Origin: Bacillota bacterium
Lineage (GTDB): Bacteria > Bacillota > Clostridia > Lachnospirales > Lachnospiraceae
DNA: 64,000 bases
Assembly: GCA_023421505.1 (NCBI GenBank)
Contig: JAEZTJ010000028.1
Location: 52,036-116,035, forward strand
Reading direction: 5' to 3'
Made by a program: the position numbers and the translations under genes. The first letter of the stretch is position 1. Each line of letters begins with the position of its first letter. Below are positions 9,010 to 17,896 of the stretch, one piece after another. The notes beneath the pieces were generated by a model. The model made no database searches. It was not told where the DNA came from and saw nothing but the letters and a program-made list of their open reading frames with translations.

Positions 9010-9119
9010 GCCTACCCTTTGAATTAGTTTGTGCCGAGGTTAATTTCCCTCTTTATGCGGAACAATGCGCAGGCACAAACTTCTAGGTGTGAATTGTTCT
9101 TTTCAACAATTCACACTAC
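9010..9119. repeat. Dispersed two-hairpin repeat (family R4), copy 1
   Basis: Two hairpins in tandem: GTTTGTGCC/GGCACAAAC and GTGTGAATTGTT/AACAATTCACAC. A shortened reverse-complement relative with the same flanking word CTACCCTTTGAATTAG lies at 53591-53670. It sits between the ABC permease 3' end and the padR promoter and could act as the exporter operon terminator. No coding sequence is present. Confidence 0.7.
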
Positions 9120-9168
9120 TTAACAGTTTTATAATCTCTATACCACGTCAAGAATGTATTGAACACTC

Positions 9169-11553
9169 TTATTCCGTAACTAGGGCATATGCGGAAATTT
9201 TCCTAATTCTCCAAGTAATCAGCATGGACAGCAGATAAGAGAATACAATGGTAGCAGCACCGAAAGCAATTACCCAATATAGATCTACAATAAATCCAGC
9301 TTTCATAACACCTGCGCTTTTCATGGCAACCGACATCATCGGGTTTGTATAAAATGCGCCTAAGAGTGTTCCGATAACCACACCTATGATAATTGGAATT
9401 GTAAAGCTGATTGAAAGCTGATTCATCAATTGATAAGTGGTAAAACCAATTGCTTTTTGGATACCAAGCTCCCGTTTTTTACGAATCACTGAGGAGCTGA
9501 TAACAAAATATAAAACCAATGTAACTACAAGCAAAGTAATGGCAAGCATGGCAAGCCCCATCGCGGCTACTATCTTCTGATAAGATGCCATCCCCTCGGC
9601 CATTCCCTTATCGAAATTTACAGCTGCTAGTAACATACTTTTATCAAATTTGGTCTCTAAATTTGCAACGAATTTTTCAGCATCTGTTCCTTTATCTAAA
9701 TAAATATATAAAGACTGGTGCTTAAAGCTCGGGTTAAGCCTTCCATAATCCTTTGCCAGAATAGAGGTATTCAGTCCACCCATCTGAGAACCGTTAGATA
9801 ATCCCACTACTTTAAACTGTTCTTCCTTTTCACCAGAACCTACAGTGACGGTATCACCTATGGTCTTTTCCAGTCTTTCGGCTAATATTCCGGCGAGAGT
9901 GATTTCGTTTTTGTTTTCAGGATACCGTCCTTCATATACCAGCTTCGTCTCTTTTTTATCATAATCGTCCATAATATAAGTAACAACTTCCATACCCTCG
10001 ACTTTTATTTTCACTTCATCTAGGTACTGTACTTTCCAAACATTATCCATGCTTTCGATGGTTTTCACTGCTTCCGTTTGATCCTTCTCCGGATTAAGCA
10101 CAGCAATTGCGTTGCAAATTTCCATACCCGGAACCTCTGCAAAAGCTTTTGTATCAATCGTTGTATTGTAATACATAATCACGCCGAATACACCGCAAAA
10201 GGTTACCGCAATAAGAATAACAACAATCATCACATTTTGCTTCATACTCTGCAAAACAGATTTAAATGCCAATGCAAGCGGTAGATTGCTGTTTGCCTTT
10301 TCAAGCTGCAAATGATTCCTTTTATACTTGCGGGCTGTGCTTTCCCCTCGTAACGCATGAATGGGACTTAGCTTTCCTATACGATGAGCTGCTATAAATG
10401 CTATAAATATAACAATCAAAAGTACTATTAAAAATGCTGTCCCACTTACACCACCATCAAAGCTTTGTTCCCATTTCAGTCCCGATTGTTGTTCAAATAC
10501 AGCGGAGACTGCAGGCAGTGCAGGGTAAGAAAGAGCAATTCCGATAAGACTTCCAATACCTGCGATCAATGAAAACTGTAAGATAACAGAGAGGATGATT
10601 TGCCTGCTTGTATAACCGATTGACTTTAATGAACCTATTTTCATGATGTCTTCTTCAATGCTGTTAACAATTCTAAAGCGAACAACCAGTAAACAGACAA
10701 TTACGATAATTAAGGCAAACATAACCATCATAGCCGAAATCATGCTTGCCATCATACAACGGGATAGTTGGATCAATTCAAGATCAATGGTCACAAGCAT
10801 GGTAGACGGATCAGCAGCCATTAATGAAGCGGAATTTAAATTTAGTATTTCACGGATACCGCTTTCAATCGCAGATGCGTTTTTCACATCATCTAAATTT
10901 GTAAATACAACATGCGTTAAGTATTCCGGTTTATTTAAAATGCCTTTCACCTTTTGATAGGTATCTTCCGGCAGATAAAAGCTGATATAGCCGGTGTCGG
11001 TTGAACTAAAGTAGATGTCCTCGGTATAACCCTTTACTGTAAAAGTTATCGCTTTTTCTTCTTTCGTTTCTTCCTCCGTATATTTCAGTTCAATTTTATC
11101 ATTGAGCTGATAGCCGCTGACCGCTTTAAAAATATCAGGAATATAAACCGACATGTCTTCAGCCGGCAAATGTTCGCCAATGAATTTCCATTTGCTTATT
11201 TCTCTTTTTTCATCCATATTGTTGAACAAAATTGGAAAGGATTTTTCTTCCCCTTTGGATAAAATATTTGCGTCAAGCAAAAGCCCTTCATTTGTTTGCT
11301 TTTCCTTAACATGTTCATTTTTATCAATATAAGTTTTCACTTCATTAGTATATATCTTATCCGGTAACGCAAAATACACATTAGATGGTTTGAGTTCATC
11401 TTTCAGATTATTAAAAAAGCTACCGTAGTTGACAACAACCAAAAGACCTGCGTTTAAAAGAAGTGACGCTATGACAAACATGATCACCAAAGTCGTGGTG
11501 GCTGATTTTGTTTTTCGTATATTTGCAATTGCATGCATCCATAGTTTATTCAC
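9169..11553 (-). CDS. ABC exporter permease, MacB/FtsX type
   Basis: About 794 residues from a GTG start at 11553, which follows GGGGTGG and lies one base past the ATPase stop, so the two are coupled; a longer upstream frame has no ribosome binding site. Layout: an N-terminal membrane helix (TTTLVIMFVIASLLLNAGLLV), a large extracellular region, a FtsX-type three-helix block (MISAMMVMFALIIVIVCLLVV onwards), a central helix (QNVMIVVILIAVTFCGVFGV), a second extracellular region and a C-terminal FtsX block (MGLAMLAITLLVVTLVLYFV). Such duplicated-FtsX permeases export peptides or lipoproteins or confer antimicrobial-peptide resistance. The substrate is unknown. Confidence 0.88.
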   Translation of the reverse strand: MNKLWMHAIANIRKTKSATTTLVIMFVIASLLLNAGLLVVVNYGSFFNNLKDELKPSNVYFALPDKIYTNEVKTYIDKNEHVKEKQTNEGLLLDANILSKGEEKSFPILFNNMDEKREISKWKFIGEHLPAEDMSVYIPDIFKAVSGYQLNDKIELKYTEEETKEEKAITFTVKGYTEDIYFSSTDTGYISFYLPEDTYQKVKGILNKPEYLTHVVFTNLDDVKNASAIESGIREILNLNSASLMAADPSTMLVTIDLELIQLSRCMMASMISAMMVMFALIIVIVCLLVVRFRIVNSIEEDIMKIGSLKSIGYTSRQIILSVILQFSLIAGIGSLIGIALSYPALPAVSAVFEQQSGLKWEQSFDGGVSGTAFLIVLLIVIFIAFIAAHRIGKLSPIHALRGESTARKYKRNHLQLEKANSNLPLALAFKSVLQSMKQNVMIVVILIAVTFCGVFGVIMYYNTTIDTKAFAEVPGMEICNAIAVLNPEKDQTEAVKTIESMDNVWKVQYLDEVKIKVEGMEVVTYIMDDYDKKETKLVYEGRYPENKNEITLAGILAERLEKTIGDTVTVGSGEKEEQFKVVGLSNGSQMGGLNTSILAKDYGRLNPSFKHQSLYIYLDKGTDAEKFVANLETKFDKSMLLAAVNFDKGMAEGMASYQKIVAAMGLAMLAITLLVVTLVLYFVISSSVIRKKRELGIQKAIGFTTYQLMNQLSISFTIPIIIGVVIGTLLGAFYTNPMMSVAMKSAGVMKAGFIVDLYWVIAFGAATIVFSYLLSMLITWRIRKISAYALVTE

Positions 11554-11554
11554 A

Positions 11555-12313
11555 TTACCACCCCATTTCAGTAAGAAAAGCTTGGAGTTTTTCGTGACGT
11601 ACTTTATCACCACTCACATATTTACCTAAATTGCATTCACCACCGATTACACCGTCTTTTATGTAAATAATTCGGTTGCCTCGTCTGGCAGAATGAAGAT
11701 CATGTGTAACCATAATAATGTTTTGACCGTCATTATTTATATTGGTCAAAACATCAAGCACCGCATTTCCCGATGCAGAATTCAACGCTCCGGTAGGTTC
11801 ATCAGCAAAAACAACCCTCGGCTTGTTAATCAAAGCACGAACGATGGCGGCACGCTGATTTTCTCCACCCGAAAGCTGTGACGGGAATTTTCTCCATATC
11901 ATCTCAGTTAAGCCAACCTTCTTCAATAATTCTTTCGCATTTGCAACAATAGACTTTTTATCACCACTTACTAAAAGACCGCTTGCTAAAATATTGTCTA
12001 AAATGCTCATGTTATCAAGTAAAAACATTTGTTGGAAGACGAAGCCGCAGTTTTGCCTACGAAATACCGCTAGCTTGTCATTATTTAAATTAGCAATTTC
12101 AGCGTCAAAAAAACGAATAGCTCCGCTTGTCGGTCTGTCCATTCCGGATAAAGCGTAAAGCAAAGTGGATTTGCCTGCACCGGATGAACCCATAATAACA
12201 GTAAAGTCCCCTTCATAAAATTCAATATCCAGATTTTTTAATACTTGCTGCTCCTGCGTTCCGGATTTAAAGCTTTTGTTAAGTTTATTAGCCTTCAATA
12301 TAATATTTGCCAT
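11555..12313 (-). CDS. ABC exporter ATP-binding protein
   Basis: A 252-residue ATPase of the LolD/MacB-like group. Walker A is GSSGAGKST, the Q-loop region CGFVFQQMFLL, signature LSGGENQR, Walker B VVFADEPTGAL, and the H-loop IIMVTHDLHSA. It energises the adjacent FtsX-type permease at the cytoplasmic face. It is the first intact gene downstream of the duplicated padR promoter (12516-12544), with a truncated padR between promoter and start. The Shine-Dalgarno is AAAGGAGAG. Confidence 0.95.
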   Translation of the reverse strand: MANIILKANKLNKSFKSGTQEQQVLKNLDIEFYEGDFTVIMGSSGAGKSTLLYALSGMDRPTSGAIRFFDAEIANLNNDKLAVFRRQNCGFVFQQMFLLDNMSILDNILASGLLVSGDKKSIVANAKELLKKVGLTEMIWRKFPSQLSGGENQRAAIVRALINKPRVVFADEPTGALNSASGNAVLDVLTNINNDGQNIIMVTHDLHSARRGNRIIYIKDGVIGGECNLGKYVSGDKVRHEKLQAFLTEMGW

Positions 12314-12354
12314 TCTTTCTCTCCTTTGTGTTATTTATTAGGTATTTACATTTT

Positions 12355-12480
12355 TTATATAAATTGCATTTTTCTTTTCTCACCAAATGAAGAAAGTCGT
12401 TTTCTCAGTAACTCAGCAAGCATATTTGCATCGAATAGTGCTGATCCTGTATTAAATATCCTGCCGGCAACTACTCTCAT
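12355..12480 (-). pseudogene. Truncated padR paralogue before the ABC exporter
   Basis: A 41-codon frame from ATG 12480 reads MRVVAGRIFNTGSALFDANM and then loses similarity. The stretch IFNTGSALFDANMLA matches residues 3-17 of the intact PadR at 8554-8871 (VFNTGSALLDAIVLA), at the same distance from an almost identical promoter. The rest of the winged helix is gone. It is best read as a decayed padR duplicate. It might still be translated as a leader peptide, but its Shine-Dalgarno is lost. Confidence 0.7.
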
Positions 12481-12556
12481 ACTTATAAGATCAACAATAT
12501 TATTGAATTGATAATACTATATACTATATAATATTGTATGTCAATACTATATTATA
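12481..12556 (-). promoter_or_regulatory. Exporter promoter and probable PadR operator (copy 2)
   Basis: A near-identical copy of 8891-8966. On the minus strand a perfect -35 TTGACA (12539-12544) and -10 TATAGT (12516-12521) are 17 bases apart. The 23-base near-palindrome at 12513-12535 (half-site AATAcTATATA) has a single mismatched pair plus its centre and overlaps the -10 and spacer. Compared with copy 1, one extra base restores the consensus -35 and spacing, so this copy should be the stronger promoter. The segment 12557-12860 shows no gene. Confidence 0.75.
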
Positions 12557-12859
12557 AATTTATTAATATTATTTTATATATAGTGAAACTATAATCTATA
12601 TCTATCCACTAAATAAAACTACTCTGCAATCAAAATGTCTTCAAAAACCTAAATCATTAAAAATAAATAGATCGGCACCGATATCCAATTCATGCTATGC
12701 CTCATTCATCCGGTTTAAATTCATAAACAGAAAGCAGACTAGTTAATTTGTGAATATTTTTAATGGAAGTTATGCTAATAAGATATCCAAAAGAAATCAC
12801 ATATAAATCTGCATAAATAACATATACTATATATTTTTTAAAACACATTCCCTGTGCAC

Positions 12860-12893
12860 AAAAAAAGAAACACCCAATTATATCAGGTATTTC
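12860..12893 (-). terminator. Terminator of the HEAT-like gene
   Basis: On the minus strand GAAATACC pairs with GGTGTTTC around a short loop and is followed by seven T. It lies about 45 bases after the stop at 12939. Confidence 0.75.
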
Positions 12894-12938
12894 TCGCATG
12901 TCCAGACAACTTATTAATTTGTATAGTATGACCTGAGT

Positions 12939-13355
12939 CTACAGCATTAAACCAATCTGTTTTTTCGATTTATTATCCAGTATAGCACCGGTTAATGCGT
13001 CAGAAATATAATTATCCATTTCGCCGGACGAATATAGCATTAAATATTCATCAATTATTTGATCTATTTTATTCTCCTGATCCCACTTAACATTATCCGC
13101 CAAAAGCATCAGTCCGATATTTCTCTGATAAGAATTATCACTTTTCAGCTTAGTGCAGAAAATATCCCAGTAGGGAAAAACATCCTCCATATATTCCGAA
13201 CGGCTTTGAAGCAAAAGCAGCGCATGGTATCTGATCTTATCGTCCTTTTCATTCAGTAAATCGATTAACAGCCAAATATCTGACTGGCTGACAGCTTCTG
13301 CAGCCCCGCTTATCTCTTCCCTCTCCAAAGAAAGCAGCTTATCAATGCTTATCAT
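12939..13355 (-). CDS. HEAT-repeat-like small protein
   Basis: A 138-residue, probably cytosolic, all-helical protein. The middle part (DKIRYHALLLLQSRSEY, then CTKLKSDNSYQRNIGLMLLADNVKWDQENKIDQIIDEYL) resembles the HEAT-like small proteins found in Lachnospiraceae, in which DNSYxRxxGLxLxAxNAKWD is a recurring phrase. The C-terminus (LDNKSKKQIGLML) is less regular than expected and may be altered by an old frameshift. The gene stands alone between the exporter region and the V-ATPase operon, with its own terminator at 12860-12893. Function is unknown. Confidence 0.65.
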   Translation of the reverse strand: MISIDKLLSLEREEISGAAEAVSQSDIWLLIDLLNEKDDKIRYHALLLLQSRSEYMEDVFPYWDIFCTKLKSDNSYQRNIGLMLLADNVKWDQENKIDQIIDEYLMLYSSGEMDNYISDALTGAILDNKSKKQIGLML

Positions 13356-13546
13356 TTTATACCTCCCTGAATCTGCTATTTAGGTTTTCTGAAATCCTGC
13401 TATAAAATTACTATAGCAGGTATAATCTGTCAACAGTATGTCATATTCCGGATAGAATTTTGTATATGAAGCCTTATTTATCAAACATTTTATCACCTGC
13501 TCACATACTCTATTTCTGCACTGTTTATTGGCTTGCTTTACGAGAC

Positions 13547-13580
13547 TAAAACAGGGCAGGTTCTAAGAACCTGCCCTGTT
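13547..13580 (-). terminator. Terminator of the V-ATPase operon
   Basis: A perfect 15-bp inverted repeat (arms AACAGGGCAGGTTCT and its complement) followed on the minus strand by TTTTAG. It begins 16 bases after the stop of ntpD, the last gene of the operon. Confidence 0.9.
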
Positions 13581-13595
13581 AATATCTTTATTCAA

Positions 13596-14273
13596 TCACA
13601 CATCAAAATGATTCTCATATCGTTCCTTATAATGATGAGCCTGCTCTAGCATCATATCCTTTACCTTCATCAAACGGATCTGAGTACTACGTTCATTTTC
13701 GTCAAGCTTCATAACTATAAATTTTATATTTTCCTTCATCTCTGGAATCATGACATGCTCCAAAGCATTTACACGTCGTCTGGTTTTCTCAATCTCAGCT
13801 GCCATCAACTGGCAGGATTTTTCTATCTCAGCGAGCTTTAACATATCCGGCAGAATATCCTGTAAGGATTTCACCGCGTCATCCAAATCACTTGAGGTGT
13901 AAGCAAAACCATAGGGGTAAATATCATTTGCATCCGGTGTCTTGGTCTTATACTCAAATTTCGGTATCTCAACGCTCATAACATTTCGTTTGCCGGATTC
14001 TAGATATACTTCCTGTCTGGGCGCCATTAAGGATACATTTAGGATTTCCTCAGGCATTGCAGATCTAGCCAGAACAAAATTCTTATTCGCATTCTTTATT
14101 CCTTGCTCCACTTTTTCACGAAGGGCCTTATTCTCGCGTACCAAATCCAGGAACTGACGCATCAGCTCATCCCGTTTATCCTTCAGAAGCTTATGTCCAC
14201 GGGTTGCTGTAGCTAGCTTCCTCTTAAGCTTGGTTAATTCCATTCGCGTAGGGTTTACATGCGTCTTAGCCAA
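13596..14273 (-). CDS. ntpD: V-type ATPase subunit D
   Basis: A 225-residue central-stalk subunit that couples the A3B3 catalytic head to the membrane rotor. The N-terminus (VNPTRMELTKLKRKLATATRGHKLLKDKRDEL) and the C-terminal helix (RRRVNALEHVMIPEM) are the family hallmarks; the protein is a long antiparallel coiled coil. It starts 14 bases after ntpB and is the last gene of the operon, followed by a strong terminator. Length is normal. Confidence 0.95.
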   Translation of the reverse strand: MAKTHVNPTRMELTKLKRKLATATRGHKLLKDKRDELMRQFLDLVRENKALREKVEQGIKNANKNFVLARSAMPEEILNVSLMAPRQEVYLESGKRNVMSVEIPKFEYKTKTPDANDIYPYGFAYTSSDLDDAVKSLQDILPDMLKLAEIEKSCQLMAAEIEKTRRRVNALEHVMIPEMKENIKFIVMKLDENERSTQIRLMKVKDMMLEQAHHYKERYENHFDV

Positions 14274-14287
14274 AGATAAGCACCCCC

Positions 14288-15661
14288 TTAGAATTTATCA
14301 TAATACTGATCAAGAAGTTCATCTTTGATTCTCTTAAGCTCTGTTCTTGGAAGAATGGATAACAGCTTCCAGCCAAGATTAAGTGTCTCTTCAATATCTC
14401 GATTGGTATTATAGCCCTGAGAAACGTATTCCTTCTCGAAGGCATCCGAGAATTTCGCATATAGTTTATCAATATCGGTTAATGCTGCTTCACCAAGAAC
14501 CACCATAAGCTCTTTTGCTTCCTTACCACGTGCATAAGCAGCAAAAATCTGGTTCATAGTATTGGCATGATCCTTTCTGGTCTTGCCTTCACCGATACCC
14601 TTATCCTTTAGACGGGATAAGGAAGGTAAAACATCAATTGGCGGCTGTACGCTCTGACGGTATAACTCACGGCTAAGGATAATCTGACCCTCCGTAATAT
14701 AACCGGTTAAGTCGGGAATCGGATGTGTCTTATCATCCTCAGGCATGGTTAAGATCGGTATCATGGTGATACTTCCTGCACTTCCCTTCTTTCTTCCTGC
14801 TCGTTCATAAAGAGTTGCAAGGTCGGTATACATATATCCGGGATAGCCACGGCGTCCCGGTACCTCCTTACGAGCTGCCGATACCTCACGCAAGGAATCT
14901 GCATAATTCGTAATATCCGTAAGGATAACAAGTACATGCATATCCTTCTCAAATGCTAAATATTCCGCAGCAGTTAACGCCATACGGGGAGTGGAGATAC
15001 GCTCAACGGCTGGGTCATTCGCAAGGTTAATAAACATTACGGTACGATCAATTGCACCGGTTTCACGAAAGCTTTCTGTAAAAAAGTTCGCTTCCTCGAA
15101 GGTTATACCCATAGCAGCAAATACAACCGCAAAGGGCTCTGTTGTACCACGAACCTTAGCCTGTCTCGCAATCTGTGCTGCTAGCTCTGCATGAGGAAGA
15201 CCACTGGCAGAGAAGATTGGGAGCTTTTGTCCACGTACCAGAGTGTTTAAGCCATCGATCGCAGATACACCTGTCTGTATAAATTCCTGCGGATAATTTC
15301 TTGCAGCGGGATTCATCGGAAGACCTGCAATATCCATACGCTTTTCTGGTAATATCTCCGGGCCGCCGTCAATCGGACGTCCGAGTCCGTCGAATACACG
15401 GCTTAACATATCCTCTGATACACCAAGCTCCATACTTCTTCCAAGAAAACGCACCTTACTGCTTGCAAGGTTTATACCGGCAGAGCTTTCGAATAGCTGA
15501 ACTAACGCGTTACCGCCATCGATTTCCAAAACACGGCAGCGGCGTTTTTCGCCGCTTGAAAGTTCAATTTCGGCTAATTCATCAAAAGCTACATTTTCTA
15601 CACCCTGTACCAGCATAAGAGGACCTGCTACCTCTTGTATGGTTCTATATTCCTTTGGCAT
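14288..15661 (-). CDS. ntpB: V-type ATPase subunit B
   Basis: A 457-residue non-catalytic nucleotide-binding subunit of the V1 head. The N-terminal beta-barrel begins YRTIQEVAGPLMLVQGVENVAF. The usual P-loop is replaced by FSASGLPHAELAAQIARQA, as expected for subunit B, and later come MYTDLATLYERAGRKKGSAGS and ITEGQIILSRELY. The start ATG overlaps the ntpA stop by one base (TAATG), giving tight translational coupling and matched stoichiometry. Confidence 0.96.
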   Translation of the reverse strand: MPKEYRTIQEVAGPLMLVQGVENVAFDELAEIELSSGEKRRCRVLEIDGGNALVQLFESSAGINLASSKVRFLGRSMELGVSEDMLSRVFDGLGRPIDGGPEILPEKRMDIAGLPMNPAARNYPQEFIQTGVSAIDGLNTLVRGQKLPIFSASGLPHAELAAQIARQAKVRGTTEPFAVVFAAMGITFEEANFFTESFRETGAIDRTVMFINLANDPAVERISTPRMALTAAEYLAFEKDMHVLVILTDITNYADSLREVSAARKEVPGRRGYPGYMYTDLATLYERAGRKKGSAGSITMIPILTMPEDDKTHPIPDLTGYITEGQIILSRELYRQSVQPPIDVLPSLSRLKDKGIGEGKTRKDHANTMNQIFAAYARGKEAKELMVVLGEAALTDIDKLYAKFSDAFEKEYVSQGYNTNRDIEETLNLGWKLLSILPRTELKRIKDELLDQYYDKF

Positions 15662-17424
15662 TAGGCTTCCTCCTTCCCTGCTAAGTCATCTATCTCTTTA
15701 GCTATATTTTTTATAATTGCATCAAATTCTTCTTTAATTTTTTCCTTCGGAACATACTTAAAACGACCAATGCGTTCCCTTACCGGCAGCTTAACAATTG
15801 AATCAATCGCTACGCCCTTACCTAGATATTCCAGAGATACATCATAGTAATTTAAAACCAGCTCCATCATCAGATATTGCTTCTGTAAATCCGTATAGGT
15901 ATCTACCTCATGGAAAGCATCCTGATGCAGGAAGTCCTCACGAATGGATCTTGCTGCTTCTAATTTTAGACGATCCGGTGCGGATAGAGCATCCATACCT
16001 ACTAATTTAACTATTTCATCAAGAGCGGCCTCATCATTTAACATCTGCATCATACGCGCTCTTAGGTCCATCCACTTCTCACTTACATTAGAATTAAACC
16101 ATTTTCCCAGGTTATAGAGCGAATAACTGGTCAGCCAGTTAATTGCCGGGAAATGTCTTCTGTAAGCCAGATTAGCATCAAGGCTCCAGAATACTTTTAC
16201 GATACGAAGAGTAGCCTGAGATACCGGCTCAGAGATATCACCACCGGGAGGTGATACGGCACCGATTGCTGATAATGCGCCTTCTCTTCCTTCCTTACCA
16301 AGTGAAATAACACGGCCTGCTCTTTCATAAAACTGCGCCAGACGGCTCGCTAGATAGGCAGGATAGCCTTCCTCACCGGGCATTTCTTCAAGACGGCCTG
16401 ACATCTCACGAAGTGCTTCTGCCCAACGGGAGGTAGAATCTGCCATGAGCGCTACAGAGTAACCCATATCACGGAAATATTCCGCGATCGTAATACCAAC
16501 GTAAATAGAAGCTTCACGGGCAGCAACAGGCATATCCGAGGTATTTGCAATCAGAACGGTTCTTTCCATCAGGGATTTACCGGTCTTGGGGTCCTTAAGC
16601 TCAGGAAATTCATTGAGTACGTCGGTCATCTCATTACCGCGTTCTCCGCAGCCGATGTAAACTACGATATCTGCCTCTGCCCATTTTGCCAGCTGATGCT
16701 GTACTACAGTTTTACCGCTTCCGAAGGGACCGGGTACTGCCGCTACACCGCCCTTGGCGATAGGGAACAGGGTATCGATAACACGCTGTCCGGTAACTAG
16801 TGGTTTATCTGGCGAGAGCTTTTGCTTATACGGTCTACCATTACGTACCGGCCATTTTTGCATCATGGTAACATTTTCTGTTATACCATCTGCCTTTTGA
16901 AGAACCACTACCGTATCTGCTACCGTGAAATCACCTTCTGTAATACTTTTTATTGTACCTTTCAAACCGTAAGGGAGCATAATCTTTTGTGTAACGATAT
17001 CTGTTTCGCTTACCGTTCCAATAATATCTCCTGCTTCAACCTCATCTCCAACTGAGACTGTAGGTACGAAGTGCCATTTCTTCTCTCTGCTAAGTGAAGG
17101 TATCTCAACACCTCTTTTTAAATTGGTACCGCTGGCTTCCATAATATCTACCAGTGGGCGCTGAATTCCATCAAATATACTTCCAATCAGTCCAGGACCT
17201 AACTCAACACTTAAAGGTGCTCCGGTAGATTCTACCGGCTCTCCGGGTCCTAAGCCGGAGGTTTCCTCATATACCTGGATAGATGCCTGGTCTCCATGAA
17301 TCTCTATGATTTCACCAATCAAACGCTGCTCGCTTACACGAACCACGTCAAACATATTGGCATCTCGCATTCCCTGCGCGACAACCAACGGACCGGCAAC
17401 CTTCTTTATAGTGCCTTTACTCAT
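15661..17424 (-). CDS. ntpA: V-type ATPase catalytic subunit A
   Basis: About 587 residues from ATG 17424 (MSKGTIKKVAGPLVVAQGM). Walker A GPFGSGKTV and YIGCGERGNEM identify the catalytic subunit. The non-homologous insert (residues about 110-190) typical of V/A-type A subunits is present, as is MADSTSRWAEALREMSGRLEEMPG. The Shine-Dalgarno is ATGGAGGTTATT; an in-frame ATG inside it would add four residues (MEVI), but spacing favours 17424. Unlike its neighbours it has a 150-base leader containing a stem-loop (17440-17471), so it may be subject to extra control. Confidence 0.97.
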   Translation of the reverse strand: MSKGTIKKVAGPLVVAQGMRDANMFDVVRVSEQRLIGEIIEIHGDQASIQVYEETSGLGPGEPVESTGAPLSVELGPGLIGSIFDGIQRPLVDIMEASGTNLKRGVEIPSLSREKKWHFVPTVSVGDEVEAGDIIGTVSETDIVTQKIMLPYGLKGTIKSITEGDFTVADTVVVLQKADGITENVTMMQKWPVRNGRPYKQKLSPDKPLVTGQRVIDTLFPIAKGGVAAVPGPFGSGKTVVQHQLAKWAEADIVVYIGCGERGNEMTDVLNEFPELKDPKTGKSLMERTVLIANTSDMPVAAREASIYVGITIAEYFRDMGYSVALMADSTSRWAEALREMSGRLEEMPGEEGYPAYLASRLAQFYERAGRVISLGKEGREGALSAIGAVSPPGGDISEPVSQATLRIVKVFWSLDANLAYRRHFPAINWLTSYSLYNLGKWFNSNVSEKWMDLRARMMQMLNDEAALDEIVKLVGMDALSAPDRLKLEAARSIREDFLHQDAFHEVDTYTDLQKQYLMMELVLNYYDVSLEYLGKGVAIDSIVKLPVRERIGRFKYVPKEKIKEEFDAIIKNIAKEIDDLAGKEEA

Positions 17425-17439
17425 AATAACCTCCATTTA

Positions 17440-17471
17440 CTGTAAGTCTCATTAAAGAACGAGTCCTACAG
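17440..17471 (-). promoter_or_regulatory. Stem-loop in the ntpG-ntpA gap
   Basis: An 11-bp imperfect stem (CTGTAGGACTC against GAGACTTACAG, one mismatch and one wobble) lies just upstream of the ntpA Shine-Dalgarno. The gap of 151 bases is the only large spacer in the operon. No T-run follows, so a role in RNA processing or differential translation is more likely than termination (inference). Confidence 0.4.
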
Positions 17472-17575
17472 CACTTTTATATTTTATCATGATTAACAGC
17501 TTCGTTCGTAAACACTCTATACTATGCTTACTCGCTACACTTTTCATATTTCTGATATAATAATATCCTAGCTGC

Positions 17576-17896
17576 TTACTGACCGTTAAAGATAATATCC
17601 GATCCAACAGCACGCTCTACAGATTTCTTTACATTACGAATTCCCTTACCGGTATTGCCTGAAACACCGGGTATAGGTATAATTGCAGGTAAATAGTCTG
17701 ATATATAACGGTCAATTTCTATTTCCAATTGATTTTGTAATTTTTCAGTAATATAGATCACAGCATATTTGCCTTCTGCCAGTGTTTTGAGAGTTTTTGC
17801 GGCTTCTTCTCTTTCTTCTGCCACAAATGTATCAAGTCCTAATGCCGCAAATCCATATATGCTGTCACGATCTCCAAGCACAGCAACCTTATACAT
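17576..17896 (-). CDS. ntpG: V-type ATPase subunit F
   Basis: A 106-residue small Rossmann-like central-stalk subunit. It begins MYKVAVLGDRDSIYGFAALGLDTF and has the phrase YAVIYITEKL near the middle, followed by LPAIIPIPGVSGNTGKGI, typical of subunit F (NtpG in the Enterococcus nomenclature). It overlaps the upstream ntpC by eight bases. It binds subunit D in the rotor. Confidence 0.93.
   Translation of the reverse strand: MYKVAVLGDRDSIYGFAALGLDTFVAEEREEAAKTLKTLAEGKYAVIYITEKLQNQLEIEIDRYISDYLPAIIPIPGVSGNTGKGIRNVKKSVERAVGSDIIFNGQ

Noticed and set aside
9027..9080. Insertion-sequence end
   Set aside because: The hairpins have no associated transposase and no target duplication; kept as a dispersed repeat only.
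11554..11613. N-terminal extension of the ABC permease
   Set aside because: It overlaps the ATPase gene in another frame and lacks a ribosome binding site; GTG 11553 has GGGGTGG and fits translational coupling.
12702..12899. 65-codon minus-strand frame
   Set aside because: Its start lies inside the terminator hairpin of the HEAT-like gene, there is no Shine-Dalgarno, and the composition is that of random AT-rich DNA.
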